Source: Rhizobium sp. PDO1-076 (GTDB lineage Bacteria > Pseudomonadota > Alphaproteobacteria > Rhizobiales > Rhizobiaceae). From it: 48,409 bases of DNA. The first letter of the stretch is position 1; the number at the start of each line of letters is the position of its first letter. The position numbers and the translations under genes are program-made. The notes beneath the pieces were generated by a model, which was not told where the DNA came from, ran no database searches, and worked only from the letters and a program-made list of their open reading frames with translations. Location: the NCBI RefSeq assembly GCF_000247475.1, contig NZ_AHZC01000133.1:1-48409 (forward strand), given 5' to 3'. Shown piece by piece: positions 24,113-36,588 of the stretch.

Positions 24113-26204
24113 GGAACCGGATCGCCTCGTCGCGGCGATGCAGATAGAGCAGCGTCCGCACCGCTTCGCCGCGCGCTGACGTCAGTTCCGGATCACGCTC
24201 CAGCAGATAACTTGCATCCTTCCGGGCGATCTCCAGCAGGTCGCCATGTGCTTCGAGACTGGCGATCTTAAACCCCGGAGTGCCAGATTGCCGCGTGCCG
24301 AGCAATTCGCCTTCGCCGCGCAGCTTCAGGTCTTCCTCGGCAATCAGGAACCCGTCCTCGCTGTCACGCAGGATCGACAGCCGCGCCTTGCCGTTTTCGC
24401 CCAATGGGCCCTTGTACATCAGGATGCAGCTCGACGCCTCGTCGCCGCGCCCGACCCGGCCGCGCAACTGGTGCAACTGGGCAAGGCCGAAGCGCTCGGC
24501 GTGTTCGATCACCATGATCGTCGCATCCGGTACGTCGACGCCGACTTCGACCACGGTGGTGGCCACCAACAACCGCGTTTCGCCATTCTTGAAGGCAAGC
24601 ATTGCGGCGTCTTTTTCCGGCCCGCTCATGCGCCCATGCACCAGGCCGATCGGCGCCTTGATCATCATCGACAGCACCGAATGGCGCTCCTCCACCGACA
24701 TCAGTTCGCTTTCTTCGGTCTCTTCGACCAGCGGGCAGATCCAGTAGGCCTTCTTGCCCTCGGCGATAGCCGCGCGCAGCCGTTCGATCACATCCTCAAG
24801 CCGTTCCGTCGGCACGGTGACCGTCTGGATCGGCTTGCGCCCGGCCGGCTTTTCGGTGAGTTTCGACACATCCATGTCGCCGAAGGCCGCCAGCACCAGC
24901 GTGCGCGGGATCGGCGTCGCGGTCATCACCAGCATATGCGGCGTGATGCCCTTGGCGGTCAGGCGCAGGCGCTGATGCACGCCAAACCGATGCTGCTCGT
25001 CGACGACGGCGAGTGTCAGGTTCTTGTAGGACACCGCGTCCTGGAACAGCGCATGGGTACCGATGACGATCTGCGCTTCGCCCGACGCGATCCGCTCCAG
25101 AATGGCCTCGCGCTCCTTGCCCTTGGTCCGCCCGGTCAGGACCTCGATCCGCAATCCGGCTGATGCGCCAAGCTTCGACAGTGTCGCGTGATGCTGCCGC
25201 GCCAGGATTTCAGTCGGCGCCATCAGCACGGTCTGGCCGCCGCTTTCGACAGCGGCCGACATGGCAAACAGCGCCACCAGCGTCTTGCCCGCGCCGACAT
25301 CGCCCTGCAGGAGCCGCAGCATGCGGGTATCCGAACTCATGTCTTTCAGGATATCGGCAATCGCCGTGACTTGGCTCTGGGTCGGGGAAAACGGCAGTGT
25401 CGCGCGGATCTTGTCGCTCAACAGCCCCGTCGGCTTGATCGGCACGCCCGGAATTCGCCGCAGCTTTTGCCTGACCAGAGCCAGCGACACTTGACCGGCA
25501 AGGAATTCGTCATAGGCGAGCCGTCGTCTTGCCGGTGCCTGCGGGTCGATATCCTTTTCATCACGCGGATGATGCAGCGCGATCAGAGCATCCTTGACGC
25601 TGGCAAATCCCTGTTTCTGCAAAAGCGGTAGATCGATCCACTCTGCAAGGTCCGGCATGCGCTCGACGGCGGCCTCGATCGATTTGCGCAGCACTTTCGG
25701 CGACAGGCCCGCCGTCAGCGGATAGACGGGCTCGACCAGCGGCAGGTTTTCTGCCTCGCTGGCTTTGACCATGAAATCCGGATGGACCATCGAGGCGCGG
25801 CCGTTGAACCAGTCGACCTTGCCCGACACCATGACGATCTCGTCGATCAGCAGGACTTTTTCCAGCCAGTTGCCTTTGGCGCGAAAGAAGGTCAGCGCCA
25901 GTTCGCCCGTCTCGTCATGCAGGAAGACCCGGTAAGGCAGGTTGCTCTTGCCGGGCGGTGGCGGCTGGTGCCGGTCGACCCGTCCCGTCACGGTCACCAG
26001 CGCGCCCGGCTGAGTCAGCGCGATGCCCGGCTGGTGGCGCCGGTCGATCAGCCGGTGCGGCGCCAGAAACAGTAGATCGACGACGCGCGTATCCTCGGCA
26101 TCCTCGCGTCCCATCAGGGTTGCGAGAAGCTGGGCAAGCTTGGGGCCAACGCCGGCAAGCGAGGCAACGGAGGCGAACAGGGGATCAAGAAGGGTAGGGC
26201 GCAT
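24099..26204 (-). CDS. recG: ATP-dependent DNA helicase RecG
   Basis: RecG remodels stalled replication forks and recombination intermediates. The 701-residue protein has the N-terminal wedge/OB domain (VTGRVDRHQPPPPGKSNLPYRV and following, about 80-150). Two helicase domains follow: Walker A GDVGAGKT at 301-308, the DEQH box at 402-405 followed by RFG, and the TATPIPRT motif. Further on are QLRGRVGRG and the TRP-like C-terminal LGTRQSG. ATG 26204 begins the conserved MRPTLLDPLF; a TTG 13 codons upstream extends the frame without family support. recG is divergent from sdhE across 96 bases. Its 3' end overlaps the DUF502 gene. Confidence 0.96.
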   Translation of the reverse strand: MRPTLLDPLFASVASLAGVGPKLAQLLATLMGREDAEDTRVVDLLFLAPHRLIDRRHQPGIALTQPGALVTVTGRVDRHQPPPPGKSNLPYRVFLHDETGELALTFFRAKGNWLEKVLLIDEIVMVSGKVDWFNGRASMVHPDFMVKASEAENLPLVEPVYPLTAGLSPKVLRKSIEAAVERMPDLAEWIDLPLLQKQGFASVKDALIALHHPRDEKDIDPQAPARRRLAYDEFLAGQVSLALVRQKLRRIPGVPIKPTGLLSDKIRATLPFSPTQSQVTAIADILKDMSSDTRMLRLLQGDVGAGKTLVALFAMSAAVESGGQTVLMAPTEILARQHHATLSKLGASAGLRIEVLTGRTKGKEREAILERIASGEAQIVIGTHALFQDAVSYKNLTLAVVDEQHRFGVHQRLRLTAKGITPHMLVMTATPIPRTLVLAAFGDMDVSKLTEKPAGRKPIQTVTVPTERLEDVIERLRAAIAEGKKAYWICPLVEETEESELMSVEERHSVLSMMIKAPIGLVHGRMSGPEKDAAMLAFKNGETRLLVATTVVEVGVDVPDATIMVIEHAERFGLAQLHQLRGRVGRGDEASSCILMYKGPLGENGKARLSILRDSEDGFLIAEEDLKLRGEGELLGTRQSGTPGFKIASLEAHGDLLEIARKDASYLLERDPELTSARGEAVRTLLYLHRRDEAIRFLRAG

Positions 26205-26300
26205 GATGCCGGCAAAATGCCCCGCAAAATGCCGCCTTGGCAAGCTGACAATTGCTCCACTTAGTTCTATAGAGGCCCATCAACAGGAAGGAATGTGCCG

Positions 26301-26612
26301 ATGACCGGTTTGATCATGAGCAGTGCCGAGCTTGATCCGCGCCGTCGGCGGATATTGTTCCGCTGCTGGCATCGCGGCATCCGCGAAATGGACCTAATGC
26401 TGGGTCAGTTCTGTGAAGCAGAAATCGCTACCTTGCCGGACGCCGATCTCGACGAGCTGGAGCTGATCATGGCCGAGGAAGACAATGATCTGGTCAAATG
26501 GGTCACCGGCGCCGAGCCCATCCCCGAGCGCTTCCGGACGCCACTCTTCATGCGCATCGCCGCCCTTCGCCCCGATTTTTCGCCGGTCAATGCCGAAACG
26601 CTCGCAAAGTAG
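26301..26612 (+). CDS. sdhE: Succinate dehydrogenase assembly factor SdhE
   Basis: SdhE (DUF339) helps attach FAD covalently to succinate dehydrogenase SdhA. The 103-residue protein has the diagnostic R25-G-I-R-E29 motif (RGxxE) in HRGIREMDLMLGQF. It also shows the pattern LMAEEDNDLVKWVTG, matching the five-helix fold. ATG 26301 follows AGGAAGGA at 8 bases; a GTG at 26295 is too close to that site. It lies 6 bases before mfd, so the two are probably co-transcribed, a common arrangement in alphaproteobacteria. Confidence 0.93.
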   Translation: MTGLIMSSAELDPRRRRILFRCWHRGIREMDLMLGQFCEAEIATLPDADLDELELIMAEEDNDLVKWVTGAEPIPERFRTPLFMRIAALRPDFSPVNAETLAK

Positions 26613-26618
26613 TCCAAC

Positions 26619-30128
<3,510 letters not shown>

Positions 30129-30148
30129 GCAAGCCGTGTGTTCGGAGT

Positions 30149-30631
30149 TCAGTCGCGCCGAGCTGCGATCCGACGCATCTGGAAACCGGTCTTGTTCTGT
30201 TCGAAGCCGGCCGACCGATAGAAATTGTGCGTTTCCGGTCTGCTGGATCCCGTCAGCAGCATGACCTTGTAACACCCGTGATCCCAGGCAGTGGCGACCG
30301 CCTGCAACAGCGTTTTGCGGCCGTAGCCTCGTCCGCGTTTGGCCTTGGCCGTCACGACGTTCTCGATCAATCCGTAAGGTTGACCGGCGCGCGTCAGGTT
30401 AGGAACAACGACCACCGTTGCGGTGCTGACGATCTCGTCATCCAGCAGGCCAATAAAGATCGCGCTGCCGGTGATCCGCAGGAGTAAACCAAATTTGGAT
30501 TCGGCTTCATGCAGCGCGAGCTCAGGATCGTCGGGATTGAGGTCGCGATAAAGCAGCAGAAGCTTCGGCAGGTCGCCGAAATCCGCAGGTCGCACCACAA
30601 ACTCAACCTCACTCTCGACTGGCAAGTCCAT
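30149..30631 (-). CDS. GNAT family N-acetyltransferase
   Basis: The 160-residue acetyltransferase carries the acetyl-CoA motif LIENVVTAKAKRGRGYGRKTLLQAV (about 87-111) and the C-terminal NFYRSAGFEQNKTGFQMRR. Strand and helix order match the GNAT fold. ATG 30631 follows GGAGGG. The substrate is unknown; no neighbour points to one. It is 12 bases downstream of the EamA transporter stop and probably co-transcribed with it. It converges with mfd, 20 bases apart, and no terminator hairpin is visible in that gap. Confidence 0.9.
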   Translation of the reverse strand: MDLPVESEVEFVVRPADFGDLPKLLLLYRDLNPDDPELALHEAESKFGLLLRITGSAIFIGLLDDEIVSTATVVVVPNLTRAGQPYGLIENVVTAKAKRGRGYGRKTLLQAVATAWDHGCYKVMLLTGSSRPETHNFYRSAGFEQNKTGFQMRRIAARRD

Positions 30632-30643
30632 TCTGCCCTCCGT

Positions 30644-31576
30644 TCAATCACCCTCTTCCGGCTTGATCGCCAGCGCCGCTTCACTTTTCCCGGCAACGGA
30701 CGGGGGCAGGGCGACTCCGCGTTTGCGCTCGCGTGTCAGCGTCAGAAGTCCGGACCCTACGATCAGCGCGATGCCGACCGCCATGAAACCATCGACCTTG
30801 TCGCCGAACACCAGATAGCCGAGCAGGATCGCCCAGAGCATCTGGCTGTACTGGATCGGCCCGACGATGGCGGGCGGGGCATAAAACGAGGCCAGCATCA
30901 TCAGGACGTTGCCGACTGCGCCAAGCGTGCCGAAGGCGGCGAGCAGGGCGAAGTCGCCGGATGACGGCATCTGAAAACTCGGCACGGCAACGACGGCACA
31001 GATCAGCACGCTGCCGAGCAGGCCTGCGCCATAGAGCGAGATGTTCTTCTCCTTGGGCCCCATCGCCCGGAAGATGATGATGGTCACGGCGCCGGCAAAG
31101 CCGGAGGCAAGCGCTGCCAGGTGGCCGGTCTGCAATTCGCGAAAACCGGGTCGCAGCACCACCAGAACGCCGAAAAAGCCGATCAGCACGGCGCTCCAGC
31201 GCTTGATGCCGACCTGCTCTTTCAGGAAGATCACCGACATGATCGTCGCAAACGACGGCAGCAGGAAGATCAAGCAGAAGGCTTCGGCCATGCTCAGCTG
31301 GGTAAAGGCGATGATGCTGCCGATCGTGCCGACAGCCGAACAGACGAAACGCAACGACCAGAGCGGCCAGTTGGTGGTGCGCACCAGATCCAGCCAATGG
31401 TCGCCGCGTTTCATCAGGAAGGGAATGGCGAAAACGCCGAAGCTTGATCCGATGAAGCCGGCCAGAAACGGCGAAACCCGGCCATCGACCAGCTTGATCG
31501 AGCCGTCACTGAATGCATAGGCGGCAAAGCAGATGAAGGCGAGGATGACGCCTTTGAATGTTGTATCGGAAGACAA
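30644..31576 (-). CDS. EamA/DMT family transporter
   Basis: The 310-residue membrane protein has ten predicted helices in two EamA repeats (drug/metabolite transporter superfamily). It begins with FICFAAYAFSDGSIKLVDG and ends with a basic cytoplasmic tail. The first repeat ends near VVLRPGF and the second near LIVGSGLL. The start appears to be TTG 31576; no ATG or GTG is available nearby upstream in frame, and a GGGA lies about 9 bases upstream. Substrate unknown. The next internal ATG would remove the first helix, so a TTG start is more likely. Confidence 0.87.
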   Translation of the reverse strand: MSSDTTFKGVILAFICFAAYAFSDGSIKLVDGRVSPFLAGFIGSSFGVFAIPFLMKRGDHWLDLVRTTNWPLWSLRFVCSAVGTIGSIIAFTQLSMAEAFCLIFLLPSFATIMSVIFLKEQVGIKRWSAVLIGFFGVLVVLRPGFRELQTGHLAALASGFAGAVTIIIFRAMGPKEKNISLYGAGLLGSVLICAVVAVPSFQMPSSGDFALLAAFGTLGAVGNVLMMLASFYAPPAIVGPIQYSQMLWAILLGYLVFGDKVDGFMAVGIALIVGSGLLTLTRERKRGVALPPSVAGKSEAALAIKPEEGD

Positions 31577-31580
31577 GGTG

Positions 31581-31614
31581 AAAATCCCGGGGAGGAAGAG
31601 CTCTCACCGGGATA
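31581..31614 (-). terminator. Terminator-like hairpin after the FrnE-like gene
   Basis: ATCCCGG (31607-31613 read on the minus strand) pairs with CCGGGAT (31584-31590) across a 16-base loop and is followed by TTTTC. It would end the frnE-like transcript just before the TTG start of the EamA gene. The long loop makes it a weak candidate. Confidence 0.5.
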
Positions 31615-31633
31615 AGTTGCTTCGCTTCCTGCG

Positions 31634-32305
31634 TCAATTCAGATTGCGCAGGGCCTCTGCCTTGGCCTTGGCGATTTCGCGCATCGCGTTGGCAAGTTCG
31701 GCTGCAGGCTGCGCGCCGCTGACGGCATATTGCTGGTCGAAGATGAAGAACGGCACGCCATTGACGCCCATCTGCTTGGCCGCCTCGACTTCGCTGAGCA
31801 CGTGCTGGACATCGGCATCGCCGGACAGCAGCGTCTCGACCACCGAGCGCAACATGCCCGCTTCCTCGGCAATATCGGCCAGCACTTTCGCATCGCCGAC
31901 ATTGCGACCCTGCTCGAAATTGGCGCGAAACAGCCCGTCAACGATGCGGCCCTGCACTTCGCGGCTTTCCTGGCTCGCCCAGTGGATCAGGCGATGCGCA
32001 TCCAGCGTATTGGGGCCGACCTTGATGGCGTCGAAGTTGAACGCGATCCCGACTTCGGCGCCCAGCGCCTTCAGTTCGGCATGGGCAGCGTCCATCCGCG
32101 CCTTGCCGCCAAGCTTCTTGGCCAGCTCGACCTGATGATCGACGCCTTCCGGCGGATAGTCGGGGTTAAGCTGGTAGGGCCGCCAGTTGATATCGATGCT
32201 GACGACGTCTTGCACCTCGGCGATGGCCAGTTCCAGCCTTGCCTTGCCGAGGAAACACCAGGGGCAGACGACGTCGGAAACGAGGTCGATGGTGATGCGG
32301 TCCAT
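31634..32305 (-). CDS. DsbA family oxidoreductase, FrnE-like
   Basis: The 223-residue cytoplasmic thioredoxin-fold protein has C14-P-W-C17 in SDVVCPWCFLGK. This is the FrnE/polyketide-associated subgroup of DsbA rather than a periplasmic DsbA, and there is no signal peptide. Other family features are the cis-proline segment GVNGVPFFIFD and AVSGAQP. ATG 32305 is chosen because an AGGA site lies 9 bases upstream and the longer open frame adds 68 residues of non-family sequence that runs into the next gene. Role: dithiol-disulfide chemistry or isomerisation, exact substrate unknown. Confidence 0.9.
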   Translation of the reverse strand: MDRITIDLVSDVVCPWCFLGKARLELAIAEVQDVVSIDINWRPYQLNPDYPPEGVDHQVELAKKLGGKARMDAAHAELKALGAEVGIAFNFDAIKVGPNTLDAHRLIHWASQESREVQGRIVDGLFRANFEQGRNVGDAKVLADIAEEAGMLRSVVETLLSGDADVQHVLSEVEAAKQMGVNGVPFFIFDQQYAVSGAQPAAELANAMREIAKAKAEALRNLN

Positions 32306-32415
32306 GATGTATGTCCTTTCGGGAAGAAGCCGTCGAAAATTCAGTGTCTGCAATAGACAACCGCCGGTCCGCGTCAAGCCGGATCCGGCGGTTTCCATTG
32401 CATGTCCGCGTGAGA

Positions 32416-34221
32416 TTACTGCGCCCGCGCGTCGAACCAGACCGAGCGCTGGTAGCCATATAGCGGTGTCGCCTCCGGCCGGCCGATATGCTTCCACCGG
32501 GCCACCCACTGTTCGCCGATGTGATAGAGCGGCACGACATAGTGACCGGCAACCAGCAACCGGTCATAGGCCCTGACGGCCGCCGTGAAGTCGTCCGGGT
32601 TGCGCGCCTGCAGCAAAGCCTCGATCATCCGGTCGATATCCGCATCGGCAACGCCCGCATAGTTGAAGCTGCCGGCCGCATCCCTTGAGGCTGAACCCCA
32701 GCGGTTCGGCTGCTCGGCGCCCGGCGACAGCGACGACGTGTAGGCCTTGATGATCATGTCATAGTCGAAATTGTTCGACCGCGCCTGATACTGCGCATCG
32801 TCGACAGTCCGGATCGCCATGTCGATGCCGATCAGTTTCAGGGTGCGCTGATAGGCGATTGCCATCTTTTCCTGGCCCTCGTTCTGGGTCATGACCTCGA
32901 AGGCGAGCGGCTTGCCGCTGGCATCCAGCATCTTGCCGCCCTTGATCCGGTATCCAGCCTCGGCGAACAGCTTGACCGCCTGACCAAGCGCCTTGCGGTC
33001 ACCGCCCGACGCGTCGGTCTTCGGCAGCGTGTAGGTGCCGGATAGGATTTTTGCCGGGATCCTGTCCTTCGCCGGCCCGAGCAGTGCAAGCTCGCGGTCA
33101 TCGGCGGCACTGCCATAGGCGCCGAGCGCCGAGTTCTGCCAATAGCTCTGCGTGCGGCTAAAGGCTCCGCTGAACAGCGTCTTGTTCAGCCATTCGAAGT
33201 CGAAGGCCACCGACAGCGCTTCGCGGACCTTTGCATCGGCAAAGATCGGCCGGCGGGTGTTGAACACGAAACCGAGCATGCCGGATGGCAGGCCGGGCTT
33301 GAAGGCTTCCTTGACGACGTCGCCCTTCTCTACCGCCGGGAAGTCATAGGCGCGCAGCCAGTGATTGGCATCACCCTCTGGATAGACATCGATCTCACCC
33401 TTCTTGAAGGCTTCGAACAGCGTCGATTCCTGCAGGAAATAGCTGACGCTGATCTCGTCGTAATTGTCGAATCCGACCTTGGAGGCGATATCCTTACCCC
33501 AGTAATTCGGGTCGCGCGTCCAGGTGATCTTCTCGCCAGCGCGGATGTCTTTGATCTTGTAGGGACCGGAGCCGACCGGAACGGTGAGGGACGTCTGGTC
33601 GAAGGTCGCGGCATCGACGGCATGTTTCGGCAGGATTGGTGTCGACGAGGCAAAGATCAGCGCCGTTTCGCGATTGGCCTTGTCATTGAAGGTGAACTTG
33701 ACGCCATGCTCTCCGACCTTCTCCATTTTTTCGACAACCGCCAGCCGTGAATTGAACGGCGGACGGCCCTTGTCGCGCAGCAGTTCGAAGGTGAACATCA
33801 CGTCCTCCGGCGTGACCGGCTTGCCGTCGTTCCAGTGCGCCTTGGGATTGAGGTTGAACTGGACGAAGCTGCGCGCCTCGTCCCATTCCACCGTCTCGGC
33901 GAGCAGGCCATACAGCGTGAACGGCTCGTCGGACGATCGGGTCATCAGCGGTTCGTAGAGCAGGTTGCCGAATTCCGGATCCCAGACGCCGCGTGCCGAT
34001 GTGCGCATGCCCTTGAGCACGAAAGGGTTCAGCGCGTCGAATGTGCCGACGACACCGTAATTGACCTTTCCGCCCTTCTTCGCCTCAGTATTGACGTAAG
34101 GAAAGTGCGTGTAGTCGGCGCTGAGCGCCGGCTCACCATGCATGGCGATCCCGTGCAGCGGCTCGGCTTGCGCAAGCGAACAGAAGGGCAGGAACAGCAG
34201 GCTGAGGGCAAGGCGACGCAA
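32416..34221 (-). CDS. Extracellular solute-binding protein family 5 (YejA-like)
   Basis: The 601-residue periplasmic oligopeptide-type receptor has a signal peptide (RRLALSLLFLPFCSLAQA, then EP). The family 5 hallmarks are present: FDALNPFVLKG, NLNPKAHWNDGKPVTPEDVMFTFELL in outline, VGSGPYKI and the C-terminal YHIGEQWVARW. It looks like YejA, the receptor of the YejABEF microcin C/peptide importer, but no yejBEF genes are adjacent. The start is TTG 34221, fixed by GGAGG 8 bases upstream; starting at TTG 34239 would place the ribosome site inside the coding region. It is divergent from ialB. Confidence 0.9.
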   Translation of the reverse strand: MRRLALSLLFLPFCSLAQAEPLHGIAMHGEPALSADYTHFPYVNTEAKKGGKVNYGVVGTFDALNPFVLKGMRTSARGVWDPEFGNLLYEPLMTRSSDEPFTLYGLLAETVEWDEARSFVQFNLNPKAHWNDGKPVTPEDVMFTFELLRDKGRPPFNSRLAVVEKMEKVGEHGVKFTFNDKANRETALIFASSTPILPKHAVDAATFDQTSLTVPVGSGPYKIKDIRAGEKITWTRDPNYWGKDIASKVGFDNYDEISVSYFLQESTLFEAFKKGEIDVYPEGDANHWLRAYDFPAVEKGDVVKEAFKPGLPSGMLGFVFNTRRPIFADAKVREALSVAFDFEWLNKTLFSGAFSRTQSYWQNSALGAYGSAADDRELALLGPAKDRIPAKILSGTYTLPKTDASGGDRKALGQAVKLFAEAGYRIKGGKMLDASGKPLAFEVMTQNEGQEKMAIAYQRTLKLIGIDMAIRTVDDAQYQARSNNFDYDMIIKAYTSSLSPGAEQPNRWGSASRDAAGSFNYAGVADADIDRMIEALLQARNPDDFTAAVRAYDRLLVAGHYVVPLYHIGEQWVARWKHIGRPEATPLYGYQRSVWFDARAQ

Positions 34222-34229
34222 TGTGTGGT

Positions 34230-34234
34230 CCTCC
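34230..34234 (-). promoter_or_regulatory. Ribosome binding site that fixes the TTG start of the YejA-like gene
   Basis: GGAGG on the minus strand, 8 bases before TTG 34221. It selects the TTG that immediately precedes the signal peptide and argues against TTG 34239. Confidence 0.7.
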
Positions 34235-34335
34235 GGCAAGAATCTGCAAACGCCGGGAAGCTAGCACAGTCACCACAAATCCAACACATCGCGGTGCGAA
34301 TAACCGAGAAGGTATTACCGTTGCTTCAAAGAAAA

Positions 34336-34350
34336 GCTGGATATTCCAGC
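34336..34350. repeat. Palindrome between the YejA-like gene and ialB
   Basis: GCTGGA-TAT-TCCAGC is a perfect 6-bp inverted repeat in the divergent intergenic region, about 114 bases upstream of the YejA-like start and 138 bases upstream of ialB. It may be an operator; no regulator can be named. Confidence 0.4.
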
Positions 34351-34487
34351 CGTCGCGATGTAACAGGTGAGCCAGATCGCTAGGTCATGTATTTGCCTCA
34401 TTTGAACGACAGGTGACGGCCAGCACGACCGGTGAACGACGCGGCGCAAAGTCCGCGCGACAGGGGTTTTCAGGAGACGGAATTCGA

Positions 34488-35123
34488 ATGATGTTCACTT
34501 TCAACAAAGCAACGCGGACTGTCGTGTCTGCCCTCGCTCTCACGCTCAGCGCCTCTGCCATGCCGGCTGTCGCGCAGGCGCAGGAAGCGGCTCCGGCTGC
34601 GGCCCCCGCCAAGTGGTTCAAGACCTGCGCCAAGCAGGAAGAGTCCGACGTCTGCGTGGTGCAGAACCAGCAGGTCGCCGCAAGCGGCCAACTGATCACC
34701 GCCGTTGGCCTGATCACGGTCGAAGGCAAGGTCAACCGCAAGCTGATGCAGGTAACAGTGCCGACCGCGCGTCTGATCCCGCCGGGCATTCTCATGCAGA
34801 TCGATGGTGCCAAGGGCGTCAAGCTCGATTACACCGTCTGCCTGCCGGATCGTTGCACGGCTGAAATGCCGCTCACCGACGCGCTTATCGCTAGCCTGAA
34901 GAAGGGCAACGAAGTCGTCTTGACCTCGATCAATTTCCGCCGCGCGCCGAACCCGATCAAGATCCCGCTGGAAGGTTTCACCGGCGCTTTCGATGGCGAG
35001 GCGATGTCCCAGTCGCAGGCCGACGAGCGTCAGCGTCTGCTGCAGGAAGCCATGCAGAAGAAGCAGGAAGAGCGCAACAAGGCGATCACCGACGCCCAGA
35101 ACGCTGCCAAGCAGGGCAACTGA
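34488..35123 (+). CDS. Invasion associated locus B (IalB) family protein
   Basis: The product is a 211-residue exported protein of the IalB family, named from Bartonella invasion but widespread in alphaproteobacteria. A signal peptide ends at AQAQ near residue 30. The mature domain has two cysteine pairs, in KTCAKQEESDVCVV and YTVCLPDRCTAEM, likely disulfides. The tail (about 178-211) is a charged, glutamine-rich helix (QADERQRLLQEAMQKKQEE), possibly coiled coil. ATG 34488 and the adjacent ATG 34491 both follow AGGAGACGG. Molecular function of the family is unclear. A strong terminator follows. Confidence 0.9.
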   Translation: MMFTFNKATRTVVSALALTLSASAMPAVAQAQEAAPAAAPAKWFKTCAKQEESDVCVVQNQQVAASGQLITAVGLITVEGKVNRKLMQVTVPTARLIPPGILMQIDGAKGVKLDYTVCLPDRCTAEMPLTDALIASLKKGNEVVLTSINFRRAPNPIKIPLEGFTGAFDGEAMSQSQADERQRLLQEAMQKKQEERNKAITDAQNAAKQGN

Positions 35124-35150
35124 TACAGTCTTCGAATCGGCAAAAAGATC

Positions 35151-35179
35151 AGCCCGCGTCCAAGGACGCGGGCTTTTTT
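35151..35179 (+). terminator. Intrinsic terminator after ialB
   Basis: AGCCCGCGTCC-AA-GGACGCGGGCT is a near-perfect 11-bp stem (about 9 bp once a 4-base loop is allowed) followed by TTTTTT. It sits between ialB and the convergent hspQ gene and could also serve hspQ on the other strand. Confidence 0.9.
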
Positions 35180-35214
35180 ATGCCTGGGAGGAGATAGTCG
35201 GATACCGCGTCTCG

Positions 35215-35544
35215 TCAGTGCGTGAAGTTGGCCTTCGGTCTGTAGTGCCCGGCCTGCGCCTTGTCGAAGATCTGCTGGATATGCGGATTTCTCAGAGGCT
35301 CTTCGCTTCCATCCGGCTCCAGGTTCTGCTCGGAAACATAGGCGACATATTCTGTCTCCGAATTTTCCGCGAGCAGATGGTAGAAGGGCTGGTCCTTGTT
35401 CGGACGCACCTCCGCCGGGATCGCATTCCACCATTCCTCGGAATTGGCAAACTCCGGGTCAACGTCGAAGATCACGCCACGGAACGGGAAGACCTTGTGC
35501 CGTACGACATCTCCGATACCAAATTTAGCGCTTCGTTGTTTCAT
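35215..35544 (-). CDS. hspQ: Heat shock protein HspQ
   Basis: HspQ (YccV family, hemimethylated-DNA-binding-like domain) acts as a specificity factor for Lon protease in enterobacteria. The 109-residue protein has the family core: FGIGDVVRHKVFPFRGVIFDVDPEF in outline, PFYHLLAE and the tyrosine-rich YVAYVSEQNL. A basic C-terminal tail (HYRPKANFTH) ends it. ATG 35544 follows AAGGAAG. The frame is open upstream but that part lacks family sequence and overlaps the end of the EamA gene. Function in rhizobia is inferred from the family. Confidence 0.93.
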   Translation of the reverse strand: MKQRSAKFGIGDVVRHKVFPFRGVIFDVDPEFANSEEWWNAIPAEVRPNKDQPFYHLLAENSETEYVAYVSEQNLEPDGSEEPLRNPHIQQIFDKAQAGHYRPKANFTH

Positions 35545-35591
35545 GGGCTCACTTCCTTTCCCGTATATATTTGGGATGGAAACACGGACAA

Positions 35592-36539
35592 TCAAGAGTT
35601 CTCGTCTTTGCCGACTGCAGCTCCGCTCGGTTTGCGCCCGAATGCGGTTGCCAGAACCAGCCCGCCCATGACCAGAACGATCCCCGTCATATGGTAGCTT
35701 TCGAAGCTTTCGCCGAGAAAGATCACAGCCATGACGATCGAGGTCGGCGGCATCAGATAGAGCGTCATTCCGGCTATGCCCGGACCGAAAACCTGCACGG
35801 CGTGCTGGAAGCAATAGAAGGCGGCCAGCGAGGCAAACAGGATGATTCCGGAAAGTTTGGCAAAGTCGAGCGGCGTATCCGGCAACAGCCCGCCGGTGAA
35901 GATTTCATGCAGGCAAGGCGGAACCAGGACGATCGCACCAGACAGGGCGAGCAGGCCAAACAGCGGCAGCGGCGGCATGGCCCTGACGGCCGGGTTGCGC
36001 AGCAGCAGCGAATAGAGCGCAAACGCGATGGCCGCAGCCAGGATCGCAAGATCGCCGATGTTGAAGCTCAGATTCAGCAGGGCGGCTAGGTCGCCCTTCA
36101 GCACAATCACCGCGACACCGGCAAAAGCGATCATCATGCCGGCAAACTCGATCAGGCTGATTCTTCGGCCCTGAAACAGCCATTGGAAGACAATGATGAA
36201 CAGTGAAGACGTCGTGTAGATCAGCGTCGCGTTGGAGGCCGTCGTCAGCGTCAGGGCCCAGTAGACAACGCCGCCACAGATACCCATGCCCAGAATGCCG
36301 AGCGCCAGCCACAGCGCGGTGTGGTGGCGCAGAAACGCAAGGCAGATCTGGCGCTCGCGCCAGACAAACGGAAACATGATCAGCGCCGATCCGGCCCAGC
36401 GCAAGAAAGCGGTTGTGTAAGGCGCAATATCGCCGGTAATGCCGCGACCGAAGATCAGGTTCGACGAGAAGAAGACCGGCGCCAGCAGAAACAGCGTCCA
36501 GTCGATCAGGCGAGGCGGCGGCGATGTGGTGTGCGGCAT
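35592..36539 (-). CDS. EamA/DMT family transporter
   Basis: The 315-residue membrane protein has ten predicted helices in two EamA repeats. The first repeat includes PVFFSSNLIFGRGITGDI and ALTLTTASNATLIYTTSS. The second includes QVFGPGIAGMTLYLMPPTSIVMAVIFLGE in outline, both typical of this superfamily. It begins at ATG 36539 (MPHTTSPPPRLIDW) with AAGAGAC upstream; the 16 codons further upstream lie in the control region. Substrate unknown; the family includes amino-acid and metabolite exporters. Two ACGTAA repeats lie 50-76 bases upstream. Confidence 0.88.
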   Translation of the reverse strand: MPHTTSPPPRLIDWTLFLLAPVFFSSNLIFGRGITGDIAPYTTAFLRWAGSALIMFPFVWRERQICLAFLRHHTALWLALGILGMGICGGVVYWALTLTTASNATLIYTTSSLFIIVFQWLFQGRRISLIEFAGMMIAFAGVAVIVLKGDLAALLNLSFNIGDLAILAAAIAFALYSLLLRNPAVRAMPPLPLFGLLALSGAIVLVPPCLHEIFTGGLLPDTPLDFAKLSGIILFASLAAFYCFQHAVQVFGPGIAGMTLYLMPPTSIVMAVIFLGESFESYHMTGIVLVMGGLVLATAFGRKPSGAAVGKDENS

Positions 36540-36588
36540 GGGCCGTCTGTCTCTTGATATTGAGGTCGGCAACGCGGCAGCGCTCACC

